Source: Henriciella sp.
GTDB lineage: Bacteria; Pseudomonadota; Alphaproteobacteria; Caulobacterales; Hyphomonadaceae
DNA length: 37,235 bases
Assembly (NCBI GenBank): GCA_013214545.1
Contig: JABSQB010000003.1
Span: 1-37,235 of the forward strand
Reading direction: 5' to 3'
The notes beneath the pieces are model-generated. The model did not search any database. It had not been told where the DNA came from and saw nothing but the letters and a program-made list of their open reading frames with translations. Of the stretch, positions 8,454-16,541 are shown in pieces. The position numbers were made by a program, and so were the translations under genes. Position 1 is the stretch's first letter, and each line of letters opens with the position of its first letter.

Positions 8454-8776
8454 ACACGGCGCTCGTGAAGCGAATGGCTTGCCGACCGGACCGCATTAAA
8501 GGGTATGCAAAGGATCATCCGTGAACCTGTAAAACTTGAGCCCTCGAGCGCGCCACGTCGTGCGGTTTGCCCCATGTCCTTTAAATGACTGGATTTTTCC
8601 GTTCAGTCATTGTCGCGGTGTCTCAATTTTGGAGAAGACTGCTATATTTCAGCAAGGGCCATTCGCGGCACAGATTAATCAGTTTGAACCAAGCCAAATT
8701 GTCTCTGTGTCTCACCACGGGCAAAAAAACGGAATCTGAAGCGCCGTCCCGACTCCAATGCTCGCGAAAACAGACG
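8454..8776. other. Intergenic region upstream of the type I secretion operon
   Basis: About 320 bp without a convincing gene, lying between a leftward GST-like gene and the leftward exporter operon. It should hold the exporter promoter. I could not pick out a -35/-10 pair with confidence. The only clear structure is the 8-bp inverted repeat at 8584-8611. Short frames on the plus strand here have neither a ribosome-binding site nor a recognisable product. Confidence 0.5.
8584..8611. repeat. 8-bp perfect inverted repeat, possible operator or hairpin
   Basis: AATGACTG (8584-8591) and CAGTCATT (8604-8611) form a perfect inverted repeat around a 12-base spacer, about 130 bp before the start of the exporter operon. 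It is not followed by a convincing T-run on either strand (only TTTAAA leftward), so it looks more like a dyad binding site than a good terminator. It could also be a weak terminator for the GST-like gene upstream. Confidence 0.4.
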
Positions 8777-9865
8777 CTAGGCCAGTGCCAGCTTGAAGTT
8801 GCGACGGGTCAAGCGCGGCTCGATCCGAAAAGTTTTCAGAGCGTCTCCGCCGACAGCGCTCAGAAACGCGTTCGCTCGGCGTTTGTCGGACGGCATCATC
8901 AATTGATAAGTATCAAGCGCATCCTGCAATCGCAGCAGTGAAAACGTTCGCGAAGCGATGACGCCCTCAGCGCCGCCCGTTGTAAAGGGCGACATTCCCA
9001 CGCCGCGCGGCACTTCGGACTTTGGTTCTGCGCTCGCCGCCCATTCTCTAAACTGCTCATTGGTATTGATCAGAACTGGCAAATGCTCAGTCAGCGCGAC
9101 ACGCAGGATGGGCAGAAGGGTTTTTGGAATGTCATCCAACGGAATGAGCTCGCCGTCCTGGCCATCACCCGCAAGCACGCGCTCAACATAATCTGCAACG
9201 CTGGGCGCGGTGCGTTTCATATGCTCGCCGGAGAATTTATCGCGATATTGATGCGCAAAGAGCGGGCCGATGAGAGCGAAATCAGCATAGCTGGCGCGTG
9301 TTCCAAACAAGTATGGCAGCTTCTCCAGGTGCGCCGAGAGATCTGCCAGAAACTGCTCATAGGCTTTCTCAATTCCAGGTGCGGTCTCCGGCGTAATACC
9401 GAGCATCGGAACGAAACCTTTGAATCGCGACCCAACCGCTTTTCCAGCCTCGTATTGTTCTTCAGGGGTCCCATCCGGCGCGGCATTTTTGCCGAACTCG
9501 CCATAGATCCATTCTTCATTGTGATTCCAGCGATAATGCATAGCTGGAAGCGTCATCCATTCGTCTGCGAAGAGCTGAATCAAGTACGTGACAAATTTCT
9601 GCAAGGGCGATTCCGGCATTGCGGAATTTTCATCACTCGTCCCCTCAAAATGCGCGATGATATCGGCTGTATCCTGAATGTATTCAGCGTCTGGCGTCTT
9701 CAGGACCGGGATCACAGGCCAACCGATATGAGGCAGGATTTCCGCTTTCATCAGTTCGGGCGACGGAGCGATTTCGGTGAACTCGATGCCTTTCCACCTC
9801 AGATAAGCCCGCGCTTTGCCGCTAAAATAGCTCATCTCGCTGCCATACAATGTATAGCCCGTCAT
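8777..9865 (-). CDS. Glutathione S-transferase-like protein, unusually long
   Basis: 362 residues. The N-terminus is a thioredoxin-fold GST domain (YTLYGSEMSYFSGKARAYLRWKGIEF, with a VIPVL cis-Pro turn near residue 52 and a QDTADI glutathione-contact motif near 65). The helical C-terminal GST domain continues beyond the usual ~220 residues to include YLFGTRASYADFALIGPLFAH and an extra ~140-residue tail (from about 220) that I do not recognise. Ser at SYFS may be the activating residue; this is inferred. The gene stands alone, read leftward, divergent from the tol operon. The substrate is unknown. Confidence 0.75.
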   Translation of the reverse strand: MTGYTLYGSEMSYFSGKARAYLRWKGIEFTEIAPSPELMKAEILPHIGWPVIPVLKTPDAEYIQDTADIIAHFEGTSDENSAMPESPLQKFVTYLIQLFADEWMTLPAMHYRWNHNEEWIYGEFGKNAAPDGTPEEQYEAGKAVGSRFKGFVPMLGITPETAPGIEKAYEQFLADLSAHLEKLPYLFGTRASYADFALIGPLFAHQYRDKFSGEHMKRTAPSVADYVERVLAGDGQDGELIPLDDIPKTLLPILRVALTEHLPVLINTNEQFREWAASAEPKSEVPRGVGMSPFTTGGAEGVIASRTFSLLRLQDALDTYQLMMPSDKRRANAFLSAVGGDALKTFRIEPRLTRRNFKLALA

Positions 9866-10087
9866 CTCGTCACCCTTCTCTACCGGGATGCATTAGGAGC
9901 AAAAAACGCTCTGAAAGACAAATGAGATTTATGAGAATCGAGGATTCGTTAACCCAATCGCTCCAATCCCATGAACATTGCAGAGAAGAAGGCAAGCGGT
10001 CACGTTTCCGCCCGATTCTCCACAGATAGAAATACGAGAATTTCACCCGGCGACGTGCTTCGCCAATCAGAAGGATGGGACAAGCGT
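9866..10087 (+). promoter_or_regulatory. tolQ: Probable promoter region of the tol-pal operon with clustered GANTC sites
   Basis: The 220 bp between the divergent GST-like gene and the chosen tolQ start contains GANTC sites at 9935-9939, 9943-9947 and 10014-10018, and a GTTAAC at 9948-9953. GANTC is the CcrM methylation site of many alphaproteobacteria, and promoter clusters can mark GcrA/CcrM-controlled genes. Whether that applies here is inference. No confident -35/-10 pair was assigned. Confidence 0.35.
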
Positions 10088-10792
10088 ATGGAATCGCAAG
10101 CGCTGGCTGACGTTCACAATCAAGGCACCTTTTCCATGATGGAACTGTTATTGGCCGCGGATCCCGTGGTCAAACTGGTTCTGATCGCGCTGGTGATTGC
10201 CAGTGTATGGTCCTGGGCTGTGGTCGCAGAAAAGCTGTTCGCCATTGGCGGAGCGCGCAAGAAAGCGAACGAATTTGAGGAGGCTTTCTGGAACGGTCGC
10301 GCCGACGATTATGAAATGCGTCCAGGCCAGAATCCGGACAATGCCGGTGCGCGCTTGTTCGCGTCTATCTCTCGCGAATGGCGGGATGCCAAAGCAATTT
10401 CTCCGGCTGAGCATGGCGCATTGGTGGCACGAGCCGAGCGCTCACTGCGAGCGACGGTCGATCGTGAAGTCGGCAAGATCTCTAACGGGATCGGCGCCCT
10501 GGCGACGATCGGTTCTGCCTCACCCTTTATCGGCCTGTTCGGCACCGTGTGGGGCATCATGAACGCGTTTTTGAACATCAGCGCCCAGGAAGACACTAGC
10601 CTTGCCGTGGTCGGTGGCCCGATCGCCGAAGCCTTGTTTGCAACCGGCCTCGGCCTGATCGCTGCGATCCCGGCGGTCATTTTCTACAATAAGTTCTCCG
10701 GTGATCTGAACCGCTACGCGGATGCGCTCGACGCGTTCAGTCAAGATCTCCTCGTGCGCCTGTCGCGTCGCGCCAGTGATGGACCTGTCTAA
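10088..10792 (+). CDS. tolQ: Tol-Pal proton channel subunit TolQ
   Basis: 234 residues of the MotA/TolQ/ExbB family. The first membrane helix is near 21-43 (VVKLVLIALVIASVWSWAVVAE). A cytoplasmic loop follows, then the conserved pair of helices: GALATIGSASPFIGLFGTVWGIM and EALFATGLGLIAAIPAVIFYN. With TolR it uses the proton gradient to energise TolA, maintaining outer-membrane constriction and lipid balance. The frame stays open back to an ATG at 9971, which would add 39 residues unlike the family. The start at 10088 gives the normal length, although its Shine-Dalgarno (AAGGA about 12 bases upstream) is distant. Its stop overlaps the tolR start by one base (TAATG). Confidence 0.93.
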   Translation: MESQALADVHNQGTFSMMELLLAADPVVKLVLIALVIASVWSWAVVAEKLFAIGGARKKANEFEEAFWNGRADDYEMRPGQNPDNAGARLFASISREWRDAKAISPAEHGALVARAERSLRATVDREVGKISNGIGALATIGSASPFIGLFGTVWGIMNAFLNISAQEDTSLAVVGGPIAEALFATGLGLIAAIPAVIFYNKFSGDLNRYADALDAFSQDLLVRLSRRASDGPV

Positions 10793-11238
10793 TGGCGATG
10801 CAGCTCAACTCTTCCGGCGGCAGACGCGGGCGGCGATCCTTCAACGCCGAGATCAATGTTACGCCATTTGTCGACGTGATGCTGGTCTTGCTGATTATCT
10901 TCATGATTACGGCAACGGCGTTGCAGCGCGGCGTCGAAGTCAATCTGCCGAGTGCGGCCTCGAGTAATCTGACGGTGCCAAAATCAACACCGCTTCTGGT
11001 GACTGTTACGGCAGATGCAAAAGTCTACATTTCCGAGACCGAAATTGAACGCGGCGAGCTTACGGCAAAACTGCTCGCGATTGCCGAAGAGGGCTATCAG
11101 GAACGCATCTATCTTCAGGGCGACACCAATGCTGCCTATGGCGAAGTGCTTTCCGTGATGGCTGAAATGGAGCGCGCAGGGTTCTCAAACTTTGCCCTGG
11201 TGACTGACCCGAAAGCGCGGGTCGAGCGAGGCGAGTAG
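10792..11238 (+). CDS. tolR: Tol-Pal subunit TolR (ExbD family)
   Basis: 148 residues with a short cytoplasmic tail (GRRGRRSFNAEINVTPF), one membrane helix starting FVDVMLVLLIIFMI with the essential proton-carrying Asp (D28), and a periplasmic domain ending SNFALVTDP. This is the ExbD/TolR architecture at the usual length. It pairs with TolQ to form the stator that drives TolA. Translation is coupled to tolQ by a one-base overlap. An ATG two codons further on is an equally possible start. tolA follows after three bases. Confidence 0.95.
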   Translation: MAMQLNSSGGRRGRRSFNAEINVTPFVDVMLVLLIIFMITATALQRGVEVNLPSAASSNLTVPKSTPLLVTVTADAKVYISETEIERGELTAKLLAIAEEGYQERIYLQGDTNAAYGEVLSVMAEMERAGFSNFALVTDPKARVERGE

Positions 11239-11241
11239 ACC

Positions 11242-12144
11242 ATGCTGCGCGGCCTGCCTGCTTCCATCATTGCACACGCCGCGGTGTTCAGCGCGTCCTA
11301 TCTGACGTTCCCATATTGGGGATCTGCCAGCCGCACTTATGCAACCGATATTCAGGCAGTCGATGTCAGTTTTGCGGAGATTGGCGAGATCACCAATATC
11401 GCGCCGATGATCGAACCTGAAGAGGAGTCCGCTGCGCCGGAACCCGAAGAGCCGGAAGAGCTGCCTGAAGAATACCCTGTTGAAGAAGAGCTGCCAGAAG
11501 CCGATCAGGACGTCACCAATGTGGACGAACCGGCAGCGGCAACCGAACCGGAAGATGTCCTCCCTGATTTCGATGCGCCGGAGCCAGAAGACGAGCCCGA
11601 GCCGGAGCCGGAACCAAAGCCGGACCCGACGCCGCAGCCGCCACGCGATCCTTTGGCCGATTTCCTGAACCAGAGTGAATCGACCTTTAAAAGTGAGATC
11701 GAAACCCGTCGAAAGCGACCAGAGCCTAAGCCAGTGCCGCCAGAGGAACCGCCAAAGACAGCGCTTAGAAATGCGCCGCAGCCCGTCGATTCCCGCAATC
11801 AACGCGGGGCCGGTGAACGCAACGCTAATATCGCGCGCATCGACGCCATTCTCTACAGCCGCATTTATCCATGCTGGGATGGTGTGTCCGATCTGCCCTT
11901 CCCCGAACGCCTGAACGTTCGCATGAAGCTACAGCTCAACCAAAACGGTACGATCGCAGACCTGAGCCTGGTGGAGCCCAGACGCCGCCCGGTCGGCAGT
12001 TCTCCTATGGGGACTGCTGTTGATCGTGCCTTGCGAGCCGTGCGCAAATGCGCGCCTTATAACTTACCCCTCGATGATTATGACATCTGGCGCGAGGGGG
12101 CCGTTAATCTCGGCCCTGCATTTGCGCCGACAACCCAACGCTGA
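11242..12144 (+). CDS. tolA: Tol-Pal energy-transducing protein TolA
   Basis: 300 residues. One N-terminal membrane helix (about 6-26) is followed by a long Glu/Pro-rich spacer (about 55-190, many EPE and EPEP repeats) in place of the Ala/Lys/Glu helix of enterobacterial TolA. The C-terminal TolA/TonB-like domain (about 200-300) has two Cys residues, C211 (in YPCWD) and C270 (in RKCAPY), placed as in the disulfide of TolA domain III. The protein bridges the inner-membrane TolQR motor to TolB-Pal. The acidic spacer is well suited to spanning the periplasm as an extended chain (inference). Located three bases after tolR. Confidence 0.9.
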   Translation: MLRGLPASIIAHAAVFSASYLTFPYWGSASRTYATDIQAVDVSFAEIGEITNIAPMIEPEEESAAPEPEEPEELPEEYPVEEELPEADQDVTNVDEPAAATEPEDVLPDFDAPEPEDEPEPEPEPKPDPTPQPPRDPLADFLNQSESTFKSEIETRRKRPEPKPVPPEEPPKTALRNAPQPVDSRNQRGAGERNANIARIDAILYSRIYPCWDGVSDLPFPERLNVRMKLQLNQNGTIADLSLVEPRRRPVGSSPMGTAVDRALRAVRKCAPYNLPLDDYDIWREGAVNLGPAFAPTTQR

Positions 12145-12162
12145 ACCCCGGAGACCTGAATC

Positions 12163-13536
12163 ATGATGAAAAGACTGTTCTGCGCCATTGCCCTGGCGTT
12201 TGGTTTGGCCAGCCCTGCGGCGCTTGCCCAGTTTGAAGTGAACATTCAGGAAGGCGTGCTCAAGCCGACGCCAATTGCCATCCCGAATTTTGAAGCCATC
12301 GGGGTCGCGCCTGAGACAGCGCAGTTGATCAGCGACGTCATTCGCAACGATCTGGAATCCACCGGCCTGTTTACGATCACGTCGGAGGACGCCTTCATCC
12401 AGACCGACCTCAATATTGAGGTCGCACCCCGCTTCGCAGACTGGAAAATCATCCAAACTGACGCGCTTGTCGTCGGCACAGTTGAACAAATCACCCGTGA
12501 CGGAAATGAGCTCATCCGCGGTTCCGTCCGCATGTGGGATGTTTACGGCGAAGAGCTCATGCGGTTTGAGGATTCGGCCGGGCGTCAGGTTTCGGGCCGT
12601 CGCTTCACCACCACACCTGAAGATGCACGCCGCATCGCCCACAAGATTGCTGACGCCATTTACAGCCGCCTGACCGGGGAAGATGGCTATTTCGACACCC
12701 GCATCGTCTATATCGCTGAGACGGGTCCGAAGAATGCACGGATCAAACGTCTGGCCATCATGGATGCCGACGGCGCGAACGTGAAATATCTGACCAGCGG
12801 CGCATTTACGGTGCTGACACCCCGCTTCTCTCCTGAAGCGCAGCAAATCACCTACATGTCCTATGAAGGCGGCATTCCGCGAGTTTATCTCTACGATCTG
12901 CGCCGCGCCCGTCAGGAAGTCCTGGGTAATTTCCGCAATATGACTTTCGCGCCGCGGTTTTCCCGAGACGGTAACTCGGTGCTGCTGACGCAAGCCACGA
13001 ATGGGAACTCAGACGTCTACATCATGGACCTGCAAACGCGCCAAAGCCGTCGTCTGACCGACCACCCAGCGATTGATACGTCGCCGTCCATGTCGCCAGA
13101 CGGGCGCCAGATCGTGTTCAACTCTGATCGCGGCGGCTCGCCTCAGCTTTACATCATGAATACCAATGGCACGACCCGCGTCTGTCCTTCGGGTGGCCGT
13201 GACATTGCTTGTCGGATCACGTTCGGGTCCGGGCGGTATTCAACCCCTGTCTGGAGCCCGCGCGGTGATCTGATTGCCTTTACCAAGCAGTCCCGCGGCC
13301 GGTTCCATATTGGCGTTATCGGGATTGATGGTCAGGGTGAGCGACTGCTCACCGAATCATATCTCGACGAGGGCCCGGACTGGTCGCCAAACGGCCGCGT
13401 TATCACGTTTTTCCGCGAACGTGCGCCCGGTGCATCGCCGGAGCTCTGGTCAGTTGATTTGACTGGCCGAAACCTCCGCCGTTTGCAAACCCCGACCGAT
13501 GCTTCAGATCCAGCCTGGTCGCCTTTGCTCGACTAG
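12163..13536 (+). CDS. tolB: Tol-Pal periplasmic beta-propeller protein TolB
   Basis: 457 residues. A signal peptide is cleaved after AALA (new N-terminus QFEVNIQEG). The TolB N-terminal domain (about 25-165) precedes a six-bladed propeller with repeated WSPDG-type blades: PRFSRDGNSVLL, PSMSPDGRQIVFNSDRGG, PVWSPRGDLIAFT and PDWSPNGRVITFF. TolB shuttles between TolA and Pal and controls where Pal is anchored to peptidoglycan. GGAG ten bases before ATG 12163 supports the start. It is 18 bp after tolA, consistent with one operon. The 130-bp gap to pal suggests that pal also has its own promoter. Confidence 0.96.
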   Translation: MMKRLFCAIALAFGLASPAALAQFEVNIQEGVLKPTPIAIPNFEAIGVAPETAQLISDVIRNDLESTGLFTITSEDAFIQTDLNIEVAPRFADWKIIQTDALVVGTVEQITRDGNELIRGSVRMWDVYGEELMRFEDSAGRQVSGRRFTTTPEDARRIAHKIADAIYSRLTGEDGYFDTRIVYIAETGPKNARIKRLAIMDADGANVKYLTSGAFTVLTPRFSPEAQQITYMSYEGGIPRVYLYDLRRARQEVLGNFRNMTFAPRFSRDGNSVLLTQATNGNSDVYIMDLQTRQSRRLTDHPAIDTSPSMSPDGRQIVFNSDRGGSPQLYIMNTNGTTRVCPSGGRDIACRITFGSGRYSTPVWSPRGDLIAFTKQSRGRFHIGVIGIDGQGERLLTESYLDEGPDWSPNGRVITFFRERAPGASPELWSVDLTGRNLRRLQTPTDASDPAWSPLLD

Positions 13537-13610
13537 GGAAAGAAATCACAGTCTGACAAGACGTTAATCTTCCCAAATCGCAAGAAAATCGGGTATACGG
13601 CGTCACGAAG

Positions 13611-13639
13611 TTGACAAAAACTGTGCCTAATGCACCCAT
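13611..13639 (+). promoter_or_regulatory. pal: Possible promoter for pal
   Basis: A perfect -35 TTGACA (13611-13616) is followed at 17 bases by ACCCAT (13634-13639), a poor -10. The only other support is its place in the 130-bp tolB-pal gap, the largest within the tol cluster. The call is tentative. Confidence 0.25.
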
Positions 13640-13666
13640 TGCACGCGCAAGCAAGGAGAGACCCAC

Positions 13667-14215
13667 ATGCGTAAGCTTATGATGACGTCCGCGTCGATCG
13701 CCCTTTTCGTTGGCGTGGCGGCATGTTCTTCAACACCAGAACCAGAACCGGTTGTGGTCGAAGAGCCTGTTGTCGTTGAAGAACCAGAACCAGAAGTTGT
13801 CGTGGTAGAAGAAACTCTGCCAGTCGTTCCAACCGGACCGGTCGAAGGCTCTCTGGAAGATTTCCAGGTCAATGTTGGTGACCGCGTCTATTTTGACCTC
13901 GACCAATATCGCCTCTCCGCAGACGCTCAAGGCATTCTGCAGCGTCAAGCCGCTTGGCTTTCATCTTACCCAGACGTGAACATTCTCGTCGCTGGTAACT
14001 GTGATGAGCGCGGTACACGTGAATACAACCTGGCGCTCGGCGAACGCCGCGCCTCTGTTGTGAAGAACTACCTGGTTGACCTCGGCGTTGACCCAGCCCG
14101 TATCCAAACCGTTTCTTACGGCAAAGAGCGTCCTTTGGCTCTCGGCTCCAATGAAGCGTCTTGGGCTCAAAACCGGAACGGCTTCACACAGCTGATTTCA
14201 GGTGTGGTTGGCTAA
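13667..14215 (+). CDS. pal: Peptidoglycan-associated lipoprotein Pal
   Basis: 182 residues. The lipoprotein signal ends in the lipobox VAAC (Cys20). A Pro/Val/Glu repeat linker (about 23-50, EPVVVEEP units) leads to an OmpA-type peptidoglycan-binding domain (about 65-182) with DRVYFDLDQYRLS, GNCDERGTREYNLALGERRA (the Asp and Arg that hold meso-diaminopimelate) and TVSYGKERP. GNCDERGT has Asn where many Pal proteins have His, a variant I believe is common in alphaproteobacteria. AAGGAGAG ten bases upstream supports the start. Pal anchors the outer membrane to the cell wall and is the end point of the Tol motor. A terminator follows at 14243-14275. Confidence 0.96.
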   Translation: MRKLMMTSASIALFVGVAACSSTPEPEPVVVEEPVVVEEPEPEVVVVEETLPVVPTGPVEGSLEDFQVNVGDRVYFDLDQYRLSADAQGILQRQAAWLSSYPDVNILVAGNCDERGTREYNLALGERRASVVKNYLVDLGVDPARIQTVSYGKERPLALGSNEASWAQNRNGFTQLISGVVG

Positions 14216-14242
14216 GCCCAACTGTAATATTTACATTTGATT

Positions 14243-14275
14243 AGGCCGGGCGTCACATTTTGGCCCCGGCCTTTT
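14243..14275 (+). terminator. Rho-independent terminator after pal
   Basis: An 8-bp GC-rich stem, AGGCCGGG (14243-14250) pairing with CCCGGCCT (14265-14272), with a 14-base loop and a short T-run (14272-14275). It should end most tol-pal transcripts before cpoB. Confidence 0.75.
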
Positions 14276-14325
14276 CGTATGTGCTGTTTTCTCGACGATT
14301 TTGACCAGCTTGGAGTGCGTCCCCC

Positions 14326-15345
14326 ATGTTTCGATCTTCCTGTCTGGCGCTGACAGCGCTGTGCGTTCTTGGAACTCAGCCGGTTGCGGATGCGCAAAGC
14401 CGCGCGGGCATTGTTCAGGGCGTGACCAGCGGCGAACTGGCGCTGACTGTAGAGGAGCTCCGCGTGAGCAATGCAGAGCTTCGCGCGCGCATGACCGGAA
14501 TCGAGTCGGATAAAGCTCAGCTAAATGGCAAAGTGGAAACGCTCGAATTTCTGCTGTCGCAGTCCCGCGATGAGATTAATCGCATGCAGACAGATGATGC
14601 AGAACTGGAACGCCTGATCACGCGTCTGGAGCGGCGCTTGTCAGATCAGGAAAAAACGATTGTAGACCTCAATCGCCAGATTGCCGCGCTTCAACCAGAA
14701 CCAGCATTCCTGGCACCCGGACCGGTACAGACCACACCTCAACCAAGCGGCGACACGTTTGATGAGACGGGCTCAGGCGATTTAGCCGAGAGCACCGAAA
14801 CTCCAGCGACAGGCGGGCCGACCATCATTATTCGCCAGGCTGACACCGATATGGTGACCGCTCAGGCAACGGACTCCATCACGCAAACGGGCCCAGATGG
14901 AGAGGCCTTGCCACAAGGCTCTCTGGGTACACTCTCGGCCAGTGCGCTGCCCGGCGAAGCCGGTCCATTATTCGGCGAAGCAAAATCGCGGCTGCTGCAG
15001 TTTGACTATGCCGGCGCCGAAGAAGCCTTTCGCGCATTTCTGGCCAGATTCGGTGACGATCCGCAGGCCGGTGAAGCGCAATACTGGCTCGCTGAAGTCC
15101 TATATCAGCAAGAAGCCTATGCGGAGTCTGGAGCGGCTTATACCGATATGATCCGGACATACCCCGATGATCCGCGGGCCCCTGAAGCGCTGGCTAAACT
15201 CGCGCGTTCCATGCGCCTGGTCGGTGACACGGACCAAGCCTGCAATGCCCTTGATCTGCTGCCGCAACGCTATCCCAATGCTTCTGGTGTGACCCGCAAT
15301 CTCGCCGCTGGTGAGCGCGTGCGGTCCGGCTGCGAAAACAGCTAG
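14326..15345 (+). CDS. cpoB: Cell division coordinator CpoB/YbgF, TPR protein
   Basis: 339 residues. A signal peptide (cut near VADAQS) is followed by a coiled-coil segment (about 40-125) with regular Leu/Ala heptads, as in the trimerising N-terminus of YbgF, and a Pro/Thr-rich linker (about 125-215). C-terminal tetratricopeptide repeats (about 222-335) include LFGEAKSRLLQFDYAGAEEAF and AQYWLAEVLYQQEAYAESGAAY. In E. coli the protein coordinates Tol-driven outer-membrane constriction with septal peptidoglycan synthesis. It is always near pal. Here a terminator and 110 bp separate the two, so it may have a separate promoter. GGAG lies ten bases before the ATG. Confidence 0.92.
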   Translation: MFRSSCLALTALCVLGTQPVADAQSRAGIVQGVTSGELALTVEELRVSNAELRARMTGIESDKAQLNGKVETLEFLLSQSRDEINRMQTDDAELERLITRLERRLSDQEKTIVDLNRQIAALQPEPAFLAPGPVQTTPQPSGDTFDETGSGDLAESTETPATGGPTIIIRQADTDMVTAQATDSITQTGPDGEALPQGSLGTLSASALPGEAGPLFGEAKSRLLQFDYAGAEEAFRAFLARFGDDPQAGEAQYWLAEVLYQQEAYAESGAAYTDMIRTYPDDPRAPEALAKLARSMRLVGDTDQACNALDLLPQRYPNASGVTRNLAAGERVRSGCENS

Positions 15346-15350
15346 AATCA

Positions 15351-16499
15351 GTGAAATTTGGGGCTGACTTCGAAACGCTACTTGCGCGGTTCTCCGAAGA
15401 CACAAACAAACCCCTCACGATTGCGGTCTCAGGCGGCAGCGACTCGCTCGCGCTGTTATGGAATACACATGAATGGTCGGCGCGCTCAGGTAGACAATTA
15501 CAGGTCTTTACCGTCGATCACCGCCTTCGGGCCGAGTCCGCGAGTGAAGCGGAACATGTTGCCGGACTGTGCGAGGCGCTGGGTCACTTCCACATGACCC
15601 TGACATGGGATACGCCTAAGAAAACCCAGAGCGCGGCTCGAGAGGCGCGATACGAGCTTATCTGCAAAGCCATGCAAGCCAGCGGGGGACGGGTATTGCT
15701 CACGGGACACACATTCGATGATGTTTTCGAGACCGCGATGATCCGCAGGCGTCGTGGCGTGCGCGATGCGAGCATTGCCGGCCCGGCCTTAGCCGCGCCA
15801 GCGCCTGTCTGGCCGAACGGGCGCGCAATCACCGTAATCAGGCCGTTGATCCATGCAACGCGAAGCGCCTTGCGTCAGTTCCTGACGGAGAGGGACTGCG
15901 CCTGGATTGAGGATCCATCGAATGAATCGATCCAGTTCGAACGCGTGCGCGTGCGCAAGTTTCTCGCCCGGCATCCTAGTTTGGCAGACCTCGGTCGGAG
16001 CTTCGTACAAGTCCAACAAAAACAACGTGCTACGCGAGATGCGTCGCTTGGTAAACACCTGTCGCAGGTCGAGGTTCATGCCGACGGGACAATCGAGGTG
16101 CACCAGTCGCCCATGACGGCCCGCGCGATGGCATTGCTCGCACGATGCGCCAGCGGAACCGCCTCTGAACCACGATTAGGGGCCGTACGAGACATGCTCA
16201 GCAGCCTCACCAGACCTGGCCAACGGCAGACTCTAGGCGGTGCTTGGATCCAGAAAACGCAAACCGGGCTCTTAATCGGCCGCGATCCTGGCGCAACCAA
16301 TCTAAAAACAGATCATGAGCTGTTCGACGGACGGTTCGAACGGAAACCGGGCGCGGGATTACCACAGCCGGCCGAGCAGACATTTCTGGTGCGGCATGCA
16401 TCACCGCCGGACAGCGATTGGCGCGAAATCGTTTCAGACCGTATCTCGCATCTTGCATTGTGCCTGCAGACACCGCTTCTCAATCCGGTAGAATCTTAG
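15351..16499 (+). CDS. tilS: tRNA(Ile)-lysidine synthetase TilS
   Basis: 382 residues beginning with GTG six bases after cpoB. It has the PP-loop ATP-pyrophosphatase motif SGGSDS at 27-32, the downstream VDHRLR and LTGHTFDD elements, and a family-typical tail. TilS adds lysine to C34 of tRNA-Ile(CAU) so that it reads AUA. No earlier start leaves room for the motif, so GTG is accepted. In many alphaproteobacteria tilS sits between cpoB and ftsH. Here the next gene is an aminotransferase instead. The C-terminal domain is shorter and less conserved than in E. coli (432 residues). Confidence 0.9.
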   Translation: MKFGADFETLLARFSEDTNKPLTIAVSGGSDSLALLWNTHEWSARSGRQLQVFTVDHRLRAESASEAEHVAGLCEALGHFHMTLTWDTPKKTQSAAREARYELICKAMQASGGRVLLTGHTFDDVFETAMIRRRRGVRDASIAGPALAAPAPVWPNGRAITVIRPLIHATRSALRQFLTERDCAWIEDPSNESIQFERVRVRKFLARHPSLADLGRSFVQVQQKQRATRDASLGKHLSQVEVHADGTIEVHQSPMTARAMALLARCASGTASEPRLGAVRDMLSSLTRPGQRQTLGGAWIQKTQTGLLIGRDPGATNLKTDHELFDGRFERKPGAGLPQPAEQTFLVRHASPPDSDWREIVSDRISHLALCLQTPLLNPVES

Positions 16500-16541
16500 T
16501 CGATTTCACAGCTTGCGTGTTCGATAAAGAAGTCCTCAATC

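Noticed and set aside
8536-8941. Plus-strand short frames in the gap between the exporter and GST-like genes
   Set aside because: No Shine-Dalgarno, no recognisable product, and the longer one runs into the antisense of the GST-like gene.
12064-12993. 309-codon open frame antisense to tolB
   Set aside because: It lies wholly opposite a certain gene (tolB, end of tolA). Its translation has no recognisable domain, and long antisense frames are common in GC-rich codon usage.
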